The notes under the pieces: generated by a model
The model's input: only the letters and a program-made list of their open reading frames with translations
What the model was told of the DNA's origin: nothing
Database searches by the model: none
Shown: piece after piece, positions 17,466 to 25,410 of the stretch
Layout of the letters: every line of letters begins with the position of its first letter
Position numbering within the stretch: the first letter of the stretch is position 1
Made by a program: the position numbers and the translations under genes
Source of the DNA: Niastella populi
Lineage (GTDB): Bacteria > Bacteroidota > Bacteroidia > Chitinophagales > Chitinophagaceae
Reading direction: 5' to 3'
DNA length: 64,000 bases
Assembly (NCBI RefSeq): GCF_002078015.1
Contig: NZ_LWBP01000112.1
Coordinates: forward strand, 62,001-126,000

Positions 17466-19292
17466 ATGAGGTCATTATATTTAACCGTTATTATAACAGT
17501 AGCCAGTACCATCGTGTACGCACAAACTCCATTGATAACAAATATCGCCGGTCGAAAAACAACCAGTCTCAACGGTAAGTGGCAATATATTATTGATCCG
17601 TATGGAACGGGGTTCTACGATTACCGTTTTCTCGAAAGAAAAGAAAACGACCGCGAGGCCTACTGGAATACGGATGTGCCCGAAAACAAGACCGATCGCA
17701 AAGAACATAAGTTCACTGATGAATATACCCTGAACGTGCCCGGCGACTGGAACTCTCAGGCGGAAAAATTCCTGTATTACGAAGGCATAGTATGGTATAA
17801 GAAGTCGTTTGATTTTACAAAAGCCAACTCCACAGATAAAGTATATCTGTACTTTGGCGCTTCCAACTACGAAACCGACGTGTATCTCAACGGCAAAAAG
17901 CTGGGTAAACACAAAGGCGGTTTTACGCCCTTTAATTTTGAAGTGCCCGATTCGGTGCTGAAAGCAACCGGTAACTACCTGGTGGTGAAAGTAGACAATA
18001 CCCGCCACAAAGATGAAGTGCCTACTGTGAATACCGACTGGTGGAATTATGGCGGCATTACCCGCGATGTGCAACTGGTTGAAGTGCCACCGGCATTCAT
18101 CAGGGATTTTACGCTGCAGGTACAAAAAGGCGCTGCGCTAAAAACAATGAAGAATGTTCCGGTAGAAGGGTGGGTGAATGTAAAGGACTGGCAAAACACC
18201 CGCGAGGTGACTGTAGAACTGCCTGAATTAAAGATCAAAAAGATATTCCCTGTAACGGGCGAACGGGTAAACCTGCGGTTTAATTTGCCTGCTATGCAGT
18301 TATGGTCGCCCCAAACCCCAAAGCTATATACGGTGGTAGTAAGCAATGGCGCCGATCGTATAGAAGAAAAGATCGGGTTCCGCACTATTGAAGTGGCGGG
18401 AAAGCAGGTATTGCTGAACGGTAAGCCGTTGTTCATGCGCGGTATTTGTATGCATGAAGAAATACCGCAACAGATCCGCCGCGCATACAGTAAACAGGAT
18501 GCCCTGCAATTACTGGGGTATGCAAAAGAGCTTGGGTGCAATATGGTGAGGCTGGCGCATTACCCGCATAATGAAAACATGTCCCGTACAGCCGATTCAA
18601 TGGGCATATTGGTATGGTCGGAGATCCCGGTTTACTGGACGATCGATTTCACCAGTGCCGAAGTGTTTAACAAAGCACGTACACAACTTACTGAAATGAT
18701 AACCCGTGACCGGAACCGGGCCAGCATCATCATTTGGTCGGTTGGTAATGAAACGCCGGTTAAGCCCGCGCGTACTGCTTTTATGCGCAACCTTATCAGT
18801 GCGGCGAAGTCGCTCGATTCAACCCGGTTGGTATCGGCGGCGCTGGAGGTGAATTACCAGGCGGGCGTAAGTAAGATTGATGACCCGCTGGGAGAATTTG
18901 TAGATATCGTTTCTTTCAATGAATACCTGGGCTGGTATGCAGGCCTGCCCGACAGATGCCGTACCGCCCAATGGGAGTTTGCTTATGATAAACCTTTCTT
19001 CATTAGCGAAACAGGCGCTGAAACGCTGTATGGCTTTCATGGCGATTCGCTTACCCGCTGGAGCGAAGAATACCAGGAATGGTATTATCGCGAGCAGGTA
19101 GCCATGTTCAAACGCATGCCTGAGAATTTTGCCGGGCTCTCGCCCTGGCTGCTCTGCGATTTCCGTTCGCCCCGCCGTAACAACCAAACCTTCCAGGAAG
19201 GCTGGAACAACAAAGGGCTTATAGATCAGCAGGGGAGAAAGAAGAAGGCCTTTTATGTGTTGAAGGGTTATTATGAAGAAAAGGGTTTATAA
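17466..19292 (+). CDS. GH2 glycosidase, probable beta-glucuronidase
   Basis: 608 residues with a signal peptide. It has the GH2 order: sugar-binding jelly-roll (about 30-210), immunoglobulin-like domain (about 215-305), TIM barrel (about 310-600). The acid/base Glu429 is in WSVGNETP and the nucleophile Glu515 in PFFISETGAET. Asn581-x-Lys583 (WNNKGL) matches the NxK motif that contacts the glucuronate carboxylate in characterised beta-glucuronidases and is absent from beta-galactosidases, which favours glucuronidase. With the GH88 upstream this points to a uronic-acid-rich glycan as target of locus 1. The GH2 family is promiscuous, so the exact linkage is inferred. Confidence 0.88.
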   Translation: MRSLYLTVIITVASTIVYAQTPLITNIAGRKTTSLNGKWQYIIDPYGTGFYDYRFLERKENDREAYWNTDVPENKTDRKEHKFTDEYTLNVPGDWNSQAEKFLYYEGIVWYKKSFDFTKANSTDKVYLYFGASNYETDVYLNGKKLGKHKGGFTPFNFEVPDSVLKATGNYLVVKVDNTRHKDEVPTVNTDWWNYGGITRDVQLVEVPPAFIRDFTLQVQKGAALKTMKNVPVEGWVNVKDWQNTREVTVELPELKIKKIFPVTGERVNLRFNLPAMQLWSPQTPKLYTVVVSNGADRIEEKIGFRTIEVAGKQVLLNGKPLFMRGICMHEEIPQQIRRAYSKQDALQLLGYAKELGCNMVRLAHYPHNENMSRTADSMGILVWSEIPVYWTIDFTSAEVFNKARTQLTEMITRDRNRASIIIWSVGNETPVKPARTAFMRNLISAAKSLDSTRLVSAALEVNYQAGVSKIDDPLGEFVDIVSFNEYLGWYAGLPDRCRTAQWEFAYDKPFFISETGAETLYGFHGDSLTRWSEEYQEWYYREQVAMFKRMPENFAGLSPWLLCDFRSPRRNNQTFQEGWNNKGLIDQQGRKKKAFYVLKGYYEEKGL

Positions 19293-19428
19293 GTTATTCA
19301 GTTGTTCAGTTATTGAGTTATTCAGTTGTTCAGTTATTGAGTTTGTAAGTCTTCTATCAATGGCGCAAAGGCGCCTGTGAACTATTGACAATTAATAGCG
19401 AGTCCCGAACTGAACAACTGAACAACTT
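19292..19428. repeat. Paired short-period array, exact 24-bp duplication
   Basis: A 24-bp unit beginning AGTTATTCAGTTG is duplicated exactly in tandem (19292-19339), itself built from 8-nt words. The complementary GAACTGAACAACTGAACAAC follows at 19407-19426. Confidence 0.7.
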
Positions 19429-19638
19429 GTATTTCCCGGGTTTTGTATTCAAAAAATAAATATCTCATCGCAGCCGCTTCCCAAACATCGGCAACGTTCA
19501 CTTTGGCATGGTTCTTTCAAAGGTATGAATGACGTTAATTTTCTGCAGAAAGTAATCTCTCACTTAAAGTAACTACTGAACGTACAGGTTTCAGGGCTTG
19601 TGAAGTTTGAGTTTTGTGAACCGGTAATTCTTTTTGTT

Positions 19639-19683
19639 TTGCCCAATGCCTGTCGTCTATTGCCCATTGCCCATTGCCTGTTG
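19639..19683. repeat. Short-period array (ATTGCCC family)
   Basis: Tandem words of the type TTGCCCATTGCCCATTGCC with 7-8 nt period. No complementary arm is obvious. The rest of the 888-bp gap between the GH2 and the Nudix gene holds a small possible gene and a terminator. Confidence 0.5.
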
Positions 19684-19765
19684 ATTATCCCTCCATTGCA
19701 CTTGTTTTAACCTGAATATTATGGCCGCACATGCGGGTTGTACCCTTTTATAATTTTCGCTAACT

Positions 19766-19924
19766 ATGAGATACGTTATTATGCTGTGTTGTTCTTTCAT
19801 GATCATCAGGAACGGCTTTGCCGTAAGATCATCTCCAAAGATTCCGGAAAATAAAAATTCACCTGGCATACAACTGCAGGTGAATGTTCGTCCCATAATG
19901 GCGCCGGCCATCAGATTATATTAA
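19766..19924 (+). CDS. Possible 52-aa secreted peptide
   Basis: ATG at 19766 with a hydrophobic, Cys-containing leader (MRYVIMLCCSFMIIRNGFA) followed by about 32 mostly polar residues. I recognise no family. A promoter-like TATAATTTTCG lies just upstream, and a strong plus-strand terminator lies at 20144-20178 with no other plus-strand gene between, so something is transcribed here. It could be a small peptide gene or only a non-coding transcript. Confidence 0.3.
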   Translation: MRYVIMLCCSFMIIRNGFAVRSSPKIPENKNSPGIQLQVNVRPIMAPAIRLY

Positions 19925-20060
19925 AGTTCACAGTTCACAGTTCATAGTTAATAGTTTATGTTTTATGGTTGGCGTTCGGCTTAATCGCAAGCTGCAAATA
20001 ACGGCGAGTTATGAAAGTCAGACAACAACAAACCAAAAACAATAAACCATAAACTAAAAG
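19925..20060. repeat. Paired short-period array (GTTCACA/GTTTATG family)
   Basis: The left arm 19925-19971 reads AGTTCACAGTTCACAGTTCA and onward to GTTTATG words (7-nt period). The right arm 20024-20060 reads AACAATAAACCATAAAC, its complement. Confidence 0.6.
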
Positions 20061-20143
20061 ATATTATGGTTTACGGGAAAGGCAAACAATGGGATGTCGC
20101 AGTTGGAATAGCAACTCTCCTCCAGTTATGTCCTGTTTTTTAG

Positions 20144-20178
20144 GGTGGTTCCTCCTCCGGGGAGCCGCCTTTTTTTTT
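20144..20178 (+). terminator. Rho-independent terminator, plus strand
   Basis: GGTGGTTCC pairs with GGAGCCGCC (nine pairs, two G-U) around an 8-nt loop, followed by nine T. It points away from the GH2 gene and ends next to the stop of the convergent Nudix gene. Confidence 0.75.
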
Positions 20179-20180
20179 GC

Positions 20181-20885
20181 CTACTTCAGGTTATCGGGAT
20201 TGGGAATGAAGTTCATGAATGAATGGAATTGCGAATCGTAGCGGCGTTTATCGAGCTTATAATAGAACGCGCCTTTTTTAGAACCTTCTTTCTCCTTTTC
20301 TTTTTGCTTAACGAGGAGTTTGGTAGAAAGGATCTTGCGGGTGAAATTACGTTTGTCCAGCACAGTGTCATATACACCGGTATACAGGTTGTACAGTTGG
20401 GGCAACGTGAATTTCTCAGGCAGCAGTTCAAATAAAATAGGGTGGAAGGCTGCTTTGTAGCGAAGTTTCTCCTGCGCCATTTTAACCATACGGCTATGGT
20501 CGAATATGAGCCTCGGTATTTTTTTCAGGGAGAACCATTCGGCATGGAAGTCATCGCTTATCTGCTTCTCGTACTTATGAATATCGATGAGGGCGAAATA
20601 GGCGATAGACACGGTGCGCTCTTCGGGATCGCGGGTTGGTTCGCCGAAGGCATATAATTGTTCAATATATACGTTCTTAAGACCGGTAAGCTGTTTCAGG
20701 GTGCGGGCGCCAGCCTGTTCAAAGTCTTCGTCGGGCTGAACGAAACCACCCATAAGGCTCCATTTACCTTTTTCGGGTTCAAATCCTCTTTGTATGAGCA
20801 GCAGTTTTAATTCATGTCCGTCAAATCCAAAAATGATCGAGTCTACCGCAACAAGCATGCGTTTTTGCTTGGAATAATGTTTCAT
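20181..20885 (-). CDS. Nudix-fold transcriptional regulator (NrtR/AraR type)
   Basis: 234 residues. Residues 1-150 form a Nudix fold (VAVDSIIFGFDGHELKLLLIQRG, WSLMGGFVQPDEDFEQAGARTLKQLTG). The catalytic box GX5EX7REUXEEXGU is degenerate: the REUXEE core is RTLKQL here, so hydrolysis is unlikely. The C-terminal half has the winged helix of NrtR-like regulators (FTLPQLYNLYTGVYDTVLDKRNFTRKIL), ending in a basic tail. In Bacteroidetes such proteins sense sugars or nucleotides (AraR for arabinose). It sits between the two polysaccharide loci, so it probably controls one of them; which one is not evident. Confidence 0.8.
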   Translation of the reverse strand: MKHYSKQKRMLVAVDSIIFGFDGHELKLLLIQRGFEPEKGKWSLMGGFVQPDEDFEQAGARTLKQLTGLKNVYIEQLYAFGEPTRDPEERTVSIAYFALIDIHKYEKQISDDFHAEWFSLKKIPRLIFDHSRMVKMAQEKLRYKAAFHPILFELLPEKFTLPQLYNLYTGVYDTVLDKRNFTRKILSTKLLVKQKEKEKEGSKKGAFYYKLDKRRYDSQFHSFMNFIPNPDNLK

Positions 20886-21020
20886 ATGAAAGTATATCGG
20901 TCCATTTATACTACTAAGATCCGGAAATCAGAATAGTGGAAACGGATAGAATTTTGGGTTAAAGTAATAAGAAAAACTGAACAATGGTATTACCGTGAGA
21001 TGAAGATAGCTATTTTTTTT

Positions 21021-21060
21021 AAAAAGGGGCCTGCCGGCGCGATGGGCGGTGCAGGTTTTT
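21021..21060 (-). terminator. Terminator downstream of the AraC gene
   Basis: CCTGC (21030-21034) and GCAGG (21051-21055) bound an inner GC-rich hairpin. On the minus strand it is followed by CCCCTTTTT. T-runs on both sides could make it bidirectional. Confidence 0.5.
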
Positions 21061-21123
21061 GCCATAACTAACGTCAGTGCCTGCCGGAGTTAACCGATAA
21101 TACTAACGCCGGTCAAGTATTCG

Positions 21124-22002
21124 CTAAATAAAGATGCGGGTGCCCGAAAAGCTTTCCCTGAAATCCTTGGGCGTGCAGCTTTTTTTCTTTTTAAAAATAC
21201 GGTTGAAGTTGGAAATATTGTTGAACCCGCAGTGGTAGGCTATTTCAGCGATCGACTGGGTGGTGTCTATCAGCATGCGGGAAGCATGACCCAGCCTTAT
21301 TTCGGTGAGGCTGTCGATAAATGTATTGCCGGTGCGCTGTTTAAAAAAGCGGCTGAAGGCAGCGTCGGACATATTGGCCAGCCGCGCCACTTCGTTGAGG
21401 GTAATGGGTTTGTCGAAGTTGTGGTTCATGTACTCCAGTGTTTTTTCAATACGCCGGCTGTTGTAGGTGTACTGCTCGGTGTTATTGAAAGTGGCATCCG
21501 ACAGGATGCGCATATTGCGGGAGATCGATAAATCGTGTAATATTGACATTAATTCAAGCACTGAATCAAATCCCTGTTTCTGGTTCAACTCAATAATACG
21601 CGGCGCCAATAGCTGGGTGGTCTCTTTCGAAAAAAGGATACCCCGCAGCGATTTCTCCAGCATGGTACGGATAAAGCTCAGCTGGTTGCGGCGTAATAGT
21701 TTTTCATCGAAGAGGTCCTTGTGAAACTGGATAGTGATTTCCCTGATCTCATTGCTTTTACAACTATGGGTGAACCAGGCATGCTGCAGGTTGCTGCCCA
21801 CCAGAACCAGTTCCAGCTCATCGATCTCTTCAATATGATCGCCGATCACCCGCCTGGCGTTTTTGGCGTTCTGAATAAAGTTGAGTTCAAATTCCTCATG
21901 GTAATGAAGCGGAAAGTCGAACTCGGATTTCACGCGGGAAAAGAGGGTAAAACAATCGCTTTGGGTAAGCGGCGTGATTTCACGCAATAATGTGCTTTTC
22001 AT
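21124..22002 (-). CDS. AraC-family transcriptional regulator
   Basis: 292 residues. The N-terminal 130 or so form a cupin-like sensor (HYHEEFELNFIQNAKNARRVIGDHIEEIDELELVLVGSNLQHAWF). The C-terminal 100 hold the two AraC helix-turn-helix units (ITLNEVARLANMSDAAFSRFFKQRTGNTF and SIAEIAYHCGFNNISNFNRIFKKKKSCTPKDFR). It is divergent from the SusC of locus 2 with 232 bp between, and repeated AATTGTAT half-sites lie directly before its start codon, so it probably activates the mannan locus and controls itself. The inducing ligand is unknown; mannose or a manno-oligosaccharide is inferred from context. Confidence 0.9.
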   Translation of the reverse strand: MKSTLLREITPLTQSDCFTLFSRVKSEFDFPLHYHEEFELNFIQNAKNARRVIGDHIEEIDELELVLVGSNLQHAWFTHSCKSNEIREITIQFHKDLFDEKLLRRNQLSFIRTMLEKSLRGILFSKETTQLLAPRIIELNQKQGFDSVLELMSILHDLSISRNMRILSDATFNNTEQYTYNSRRIEKTLEYMNHNFDKPITLNEVARLANMSDAAFSRFFKQRTGNTFIDSLTEIRLGHASRMLIDTTQSIAEIAYHCGFNNISNFNRIFKKKKSCTPKDFRESFSGTRIFI

Positions 22003-22008
22003 ATGCTG

Positions 22009-22073
22009 GCAATTGTATCGTAATTGTGATCAAAAATATACAATTGCTGGTATAATTAATATCATAATTGTAT
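22009..22073. promoter_or_regulatory. Candidate AraC operator: AATTGTAT half-sites
   Basis: GCAATTGTAT (22009-22018) and its inverse ATACAATTGC (22038-22047) form an inverted repeat with a 19-bp spacer. AATTGTGAT (22022) and AATTGTAT (22066-22073) add further half-sites. They begin 7 bp upstream of the AraC start codon and face the divergent SusC gene. Confidence 0.5.
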
Positions 22074-22207
22074 TGCCGGAGTGGAATTAACAGAATCCAG
22101 TGTATTCAACGATTTAGCAGGGGTATATTGGTTTTTGCCAGATATAAAATGGAAAATAATATAAAAATAGGTCATTATAGTATTATTTTATAATCATAAT
22201 CCAGGCA

Positions 22208-22215
22208 TAAATTTG
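22208..22215 (+). promoter_or_regulatory. -7 element TAAATTTG of the locus 2 SusC operon
   Basis: Full match to TAnnTTTG, 20 bp before the ATG. No TTTG is seen at the -33 position, which fits activator-dependent transcription. Confidence 0.45.
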
Positions 22216-22234
22216 GAGTAAATTGTATTGCTGT

Positions 22235-25200
22235 ATGAGAAAAAAAGTACTCTGCCGGGTGCTTGTGCTTTTTGCATGGGCGCTGGCACTAAACCTTTCT
22301 GCGTATGCCCAAACCAAAACGATCTCGGGCATTGTCTCCGACCAAAACGGGGTTCCGCTTGAAAAAGCTTCCATAAAAGTAAAAGGGACAAAAGGTTCAG
22401 CCGTTACCGATCACAATGGCCAGTTCAGGCTGGTTGTTCCGCAAGGGGCCACCGCGCTCGAAGTGTCGTATGTGGGCATGAAACCAGTAACTGTTGCCAT
22501 CGATGGCAAAGAAACTGTGCTGGTTACCCTGAACGTAACCGATAGCAAACTCAACGAAGTGGTGGTTATCGGATATGGCACCGCCCGCCGCAGCGATGTG
22601 TCGTCGGCCGTTTCTTCGGTAAAGGCAAAAGACCTTAAAGACCTGCCCGTGGCCGGTATCGACCAGGCTATCCAGGGAAAGGTGGCCGGTGTAACGGTTA
22701 TCAATAACAGCGGTCAGCCCGGCGGCGGCGTATCGGTAAAAGTACGCGGCGTTACCTCCATCAACAGCAACGACCCGCTGATCGTAGTCGACGGCGTGCC
22801 GTTTTTCACCAATACAAGGAACAGCACCGGCTATGCCGGCCTTGGCGGTTCCGACGGACAGATTGGAAATAGCGTAATGTCTACCATAAACCCCGGCGAT
22901 ATCGAAAGCATCGACGTATTGAAAGATGCTTCGGCGCAGGCTATCTACGGTTCCCAGGCTGCCAATGGCGTTATTCTCATCACTACCAAGAAGGGAAAGA
23001 ACGGGGAAGGCAGGATCGGTTATGAAATGTATTACGGCCAACAGGAAGTACAGAAAAAACTCGATCTCATGAACCTGCGCGAATTTGCACAGTTCCAGAA
23101 CGAAGTAGCGCCAACGCTGGGTCTTACACCTTCCGATGAATTTAAAGATCCCTCCGTGCTTGGCGAAGGTACCGACTGGCAGGAAGCCATGTTCAGGCAC
23201 GGACAAATGCAAAATCACCAGCTCAGTTTCTCGGGCGGAAAAGATAAAACGTCTTATTATCTCTCGCTGAACTATTTCGATCAGAAGGGAATTTTGATCG
23301 GTTCCGATTTTAAACGGTATACCCTCCGTTTCAATCTCGATCACCAGTTGAAGTCATGGTTGAAGATCGGTTTCAGCACCAATGCCACCAGGAGCATTCA
23401 AAACGTTACACTGGCCGATGCGGCCGAAGGTACCATCTGGTGGGGGGCGGTACAAAGTCCGCTGATCCCGGTTAAGAACCTCGATGGCACCTGGGGCGGC
23501 GGAACCACTATCGGCGGTGTTCAGTACAGCCAGGATAACCCTATCGCCAGAAGCCATTACCGCGGCAACAGGAACACCAACTGGCAGGTGTTCGGAAATA
23601 CCTATGCCGATGTGCAGTTGCGTAAAGACCTTTCCGTTAAAACGGAATTTGCCTATTCGCTCGGGTTGAACAACCGCATAGCCTATCAGAACTCAGGCGC
23701 TATTGGCCCCACTCAACTGCAAAGCCAGTTGTTCGACTCCCGGTCAAACAGCTATTATTATGCGCTTAGAAATTACCTGAACTATAATAAATGGTTTAGC
23801 AAACACAGCATTTCCGCTACCGTGGGGCATGAAGTGCAGTATTCCTATTACGAAGCCATTGGCGGCAAGAAAGTGAACCTGGCCAATAATATCCTCGACC
23901 TCGATGCCGGTGAAAGCGATAAACAAACCTGGGAACTGGGCGGCGGAAAAAATAACTGGGCTATGGAATCGTGGTTTGCCAGGGGCAGTTATACGTATGA
24001 CGACCGCTTCTCGCTCTCATTGAGCTTCAGGGCCGACGCCTCTTCCAATTTCGGTCCCAATAATAAATGGGGGTATTTCCCCGGCGCTTCTGTTGGCTAC
24101 ACGGTTACCAACGAACGTTTCGCCGATCGTTTTAAAGATGTAGTGAACTATCTGAAACTGCGTGTTGGCTATGGCTCGGTAGGTAACCAAAACCTGCCTT
24201 CCGGCGCCCCCAATCCGCCCTATACTTCTGTGGTTGGTTTCTGGCCCGGGCCTGTTGGTTTTGGTACATCCAGCTACCTGAACGGTATTTCAAACCCCGA
24301 TCTGAGCTGGGAATCTGTTGTAACAAAGAACGCAGGTTTCGACGCCTCGTTCCTGAAAGGGCGCATCGACCTGAACTTTGACGTTTACAAAAAAACAACG
24401 ACCGATATGCTGATGTTCCTTACCGGTCCGCGCCTGATAGGTGTGGGCGACCAATGGGACGATCTGAAGGCGCCTATTGGCAACGTAGGTCAAATGAGCA
24501 ATACCGGTATCGATATCAGTCTTACAAGCACGAACGTAAAGACAAAAGATTTCTCCTGGAAGACAAATGTGGTGTTCTCTCAATTCAAGAACAAGCTCGA
24601 TAAAATGGCCGCTTCAACCGCCGGCTTAACCGGTAAAGTGTATTACGATAACTACACCATCACGTTTACCAAACCCGGTTATGCGGTAGGTTCATTTTTC
24701 GGGCTGGTTACCGATGGTTTGTTCCGTACCAAGGATGAACTGGATAATAGTTTAACACAGTTCGGTTACAGCCGCGATCAGGCGCATACCTGGCTTGGCG
24801 ATGTACGTTTTAAAAATATCAACGGCGATACGGTGATCGATGCCGATGATATTACGTTTATCGGCAGTCCGTTGCCAAAGTTCACCTTTGGGTTCACCAA
24901 TACATTCCAGTACAAGGACTTTGATCTTAGTGTTTTCATACAGGGTAGCCATGGCGCAAAGATCTTCAACTTCCTGCGCTGGCAACTGGAGAAACTCGAT
25001 AATGCCTACTATAACCAGCTGAGTACTGTGCTTGACAGGTATACAGCTGCCAATCCAAACGGCAAATTGCCCCGGTTCACCAATACCAATACGAATAACA
25101 TCTATATCAGCGACCGGTATGTAGAAGATGGTTCATATATACGCATACAAAACATCAGCCTGGGTTACCGTATTCCCAAAAATGTTCTGAATAAGGTAAA

Positions 25201-25375
25201 AGTTAACAGCGCAAGGATCTATGTGTCGGTTCAAAACCTGAAAACATTTTCCGATTACAGCGGTTTCGATCCCGAGGTTGGTGCATTCAACAACAGTATC
25301 AAGTTGATGAATGTAGATATGGGCCACTATCCCAATCCGCGCACATTTACCATTGGCGCCAGTCTTGAATTTTAA
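22235..25375 (+). CDS. SusC/RagA TonB-linked outer-membrane transporter (mannan locus)
   Basis: 1046 residues from the ATG at 22235; the four upstream codons starting at a TTG are unlikely to be used because the ATG fits the -7 box and begins the signal peptide. There is no STN domain: the mature protein opens directly with the carboxypeptidase-regulatory-like domain (ISGIVSDQNGVPLEKASIKVKG), then VVIGYGTARRSDVSSAVSSV and the plug with IVVDGVPFF and SIDVLKDASAQAIYGSQAANGVILITT. The barrel ends in FTIGASLEF. Lack of STN agrees with control by the divergent AraC protein instead of a sigma/FecR pair. It starts the operon that includes the GH26 mannanase. Confidence 0.95.
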   Translation: MRKKVLCRVLVLFAWALALNLSAYAQTKTISGIVSDQNGVPLEKASIKVKGTKGSAVTDHNGQFRLVVPQGATALEVSYVGMKPVTVAIDGKETVLVTLNVTDSKLNEVVVIGYGTARRSDVSSAVSSVKAKDLKDLPVAGIDQAIQGKVAGVTVINNSGQPGGGVSVKVRGVTSINSNDPLIVVDGVPFFTNTRNSTGYAGLGGSDGQIGNSVMSTINPGDIESIDVLKDASAQAIYGSQAANGVILITTKKGKNGEGRIGYEMYYGQQEVQKKLDLMNLREFAQFQNEVAPTLGLTPSDEFKDPSVLGEGTDWQEAMFRHGQMQNHQLSFSGGKDKTSYYLSLNYFDQKGILIGSDFKRYTLRFNLDHQLKSWLKIGFSTNATRSIQNVTLADAAEGTIWWGAVQSPLIPVKNLDGTWGGGTTIGGVQYSQDNPIARSHYRGNRNTNWQVFGNTYADVQLRKDLSVKTEFAYSLGLNNRIAYQNSGAIGPTQLQSQLFDSRSNSYYYALRNYLNYNKWFSKHSISATVGHEVQYSYYEAIGGKKVNLANNILDLDAGESDKQTWELGGGKNNWAMESWFARGSYTYDDRFSLSLSFRADASSNFGPNNKWGYFPGASVGYTVTNERFADRFKDVVNYLKLRVGYGSVGNQNLPSGAPNPPYTSVVGFWPGPVGFGTSSYLNGISNPDLSWESVVTKNAGFDASFLKGRIDLNFDVYKKTTTDMLMFLTGPRLIGVGDQWDDLKAPIGNVGQMSNTGIDISLTSTNVKTKDFSWKTNVVFSQFKNKLDKMAASTAGLTGKVYYDNYTITFTKPGYAVGSFFGLVTDGLFRTKDELDNSLTQFGYSRDQAHTWLGDVRFKNINGDTVIDADDITFIGSPLPKFTFGFTNTFQYKDFDLSVFIQGSHGAKIFNFLRWQLEKLDNAYYNQLSTVLDRYTAANPNGKLPRFTNTNTNNIYISDRYVEDGSYIRIQNISLGYRIPKNVLNKVKVNSARIYVSVQNLKTFSDYSGFDPEVGAFNNSIKLMNVDMGHYPNPRTFTIGASLEF

Positions 25376-25410
25376 TTTTTCTGATCGTGATGGAATTAAA
25401 TACTATTACA

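Noticed and set aside
17481-18125. 214-codon open frame on the minus strand
   Set aside because: Antisense to the GH2 gene; no domain or start context.
20770-20790. GGGTTCAAATCC, resembling a tRNA T-loop
   Set aside because: It lies inside the Nudix gene and has no acceptor stem or anticodon arm around it.
22397-23344. 315-codon open frame on the minus strand
   Set aside because: It lies fully antisense to the SusC gene of the mannan locus, whose domains are unmistakable, and its product has no recognisable domain.
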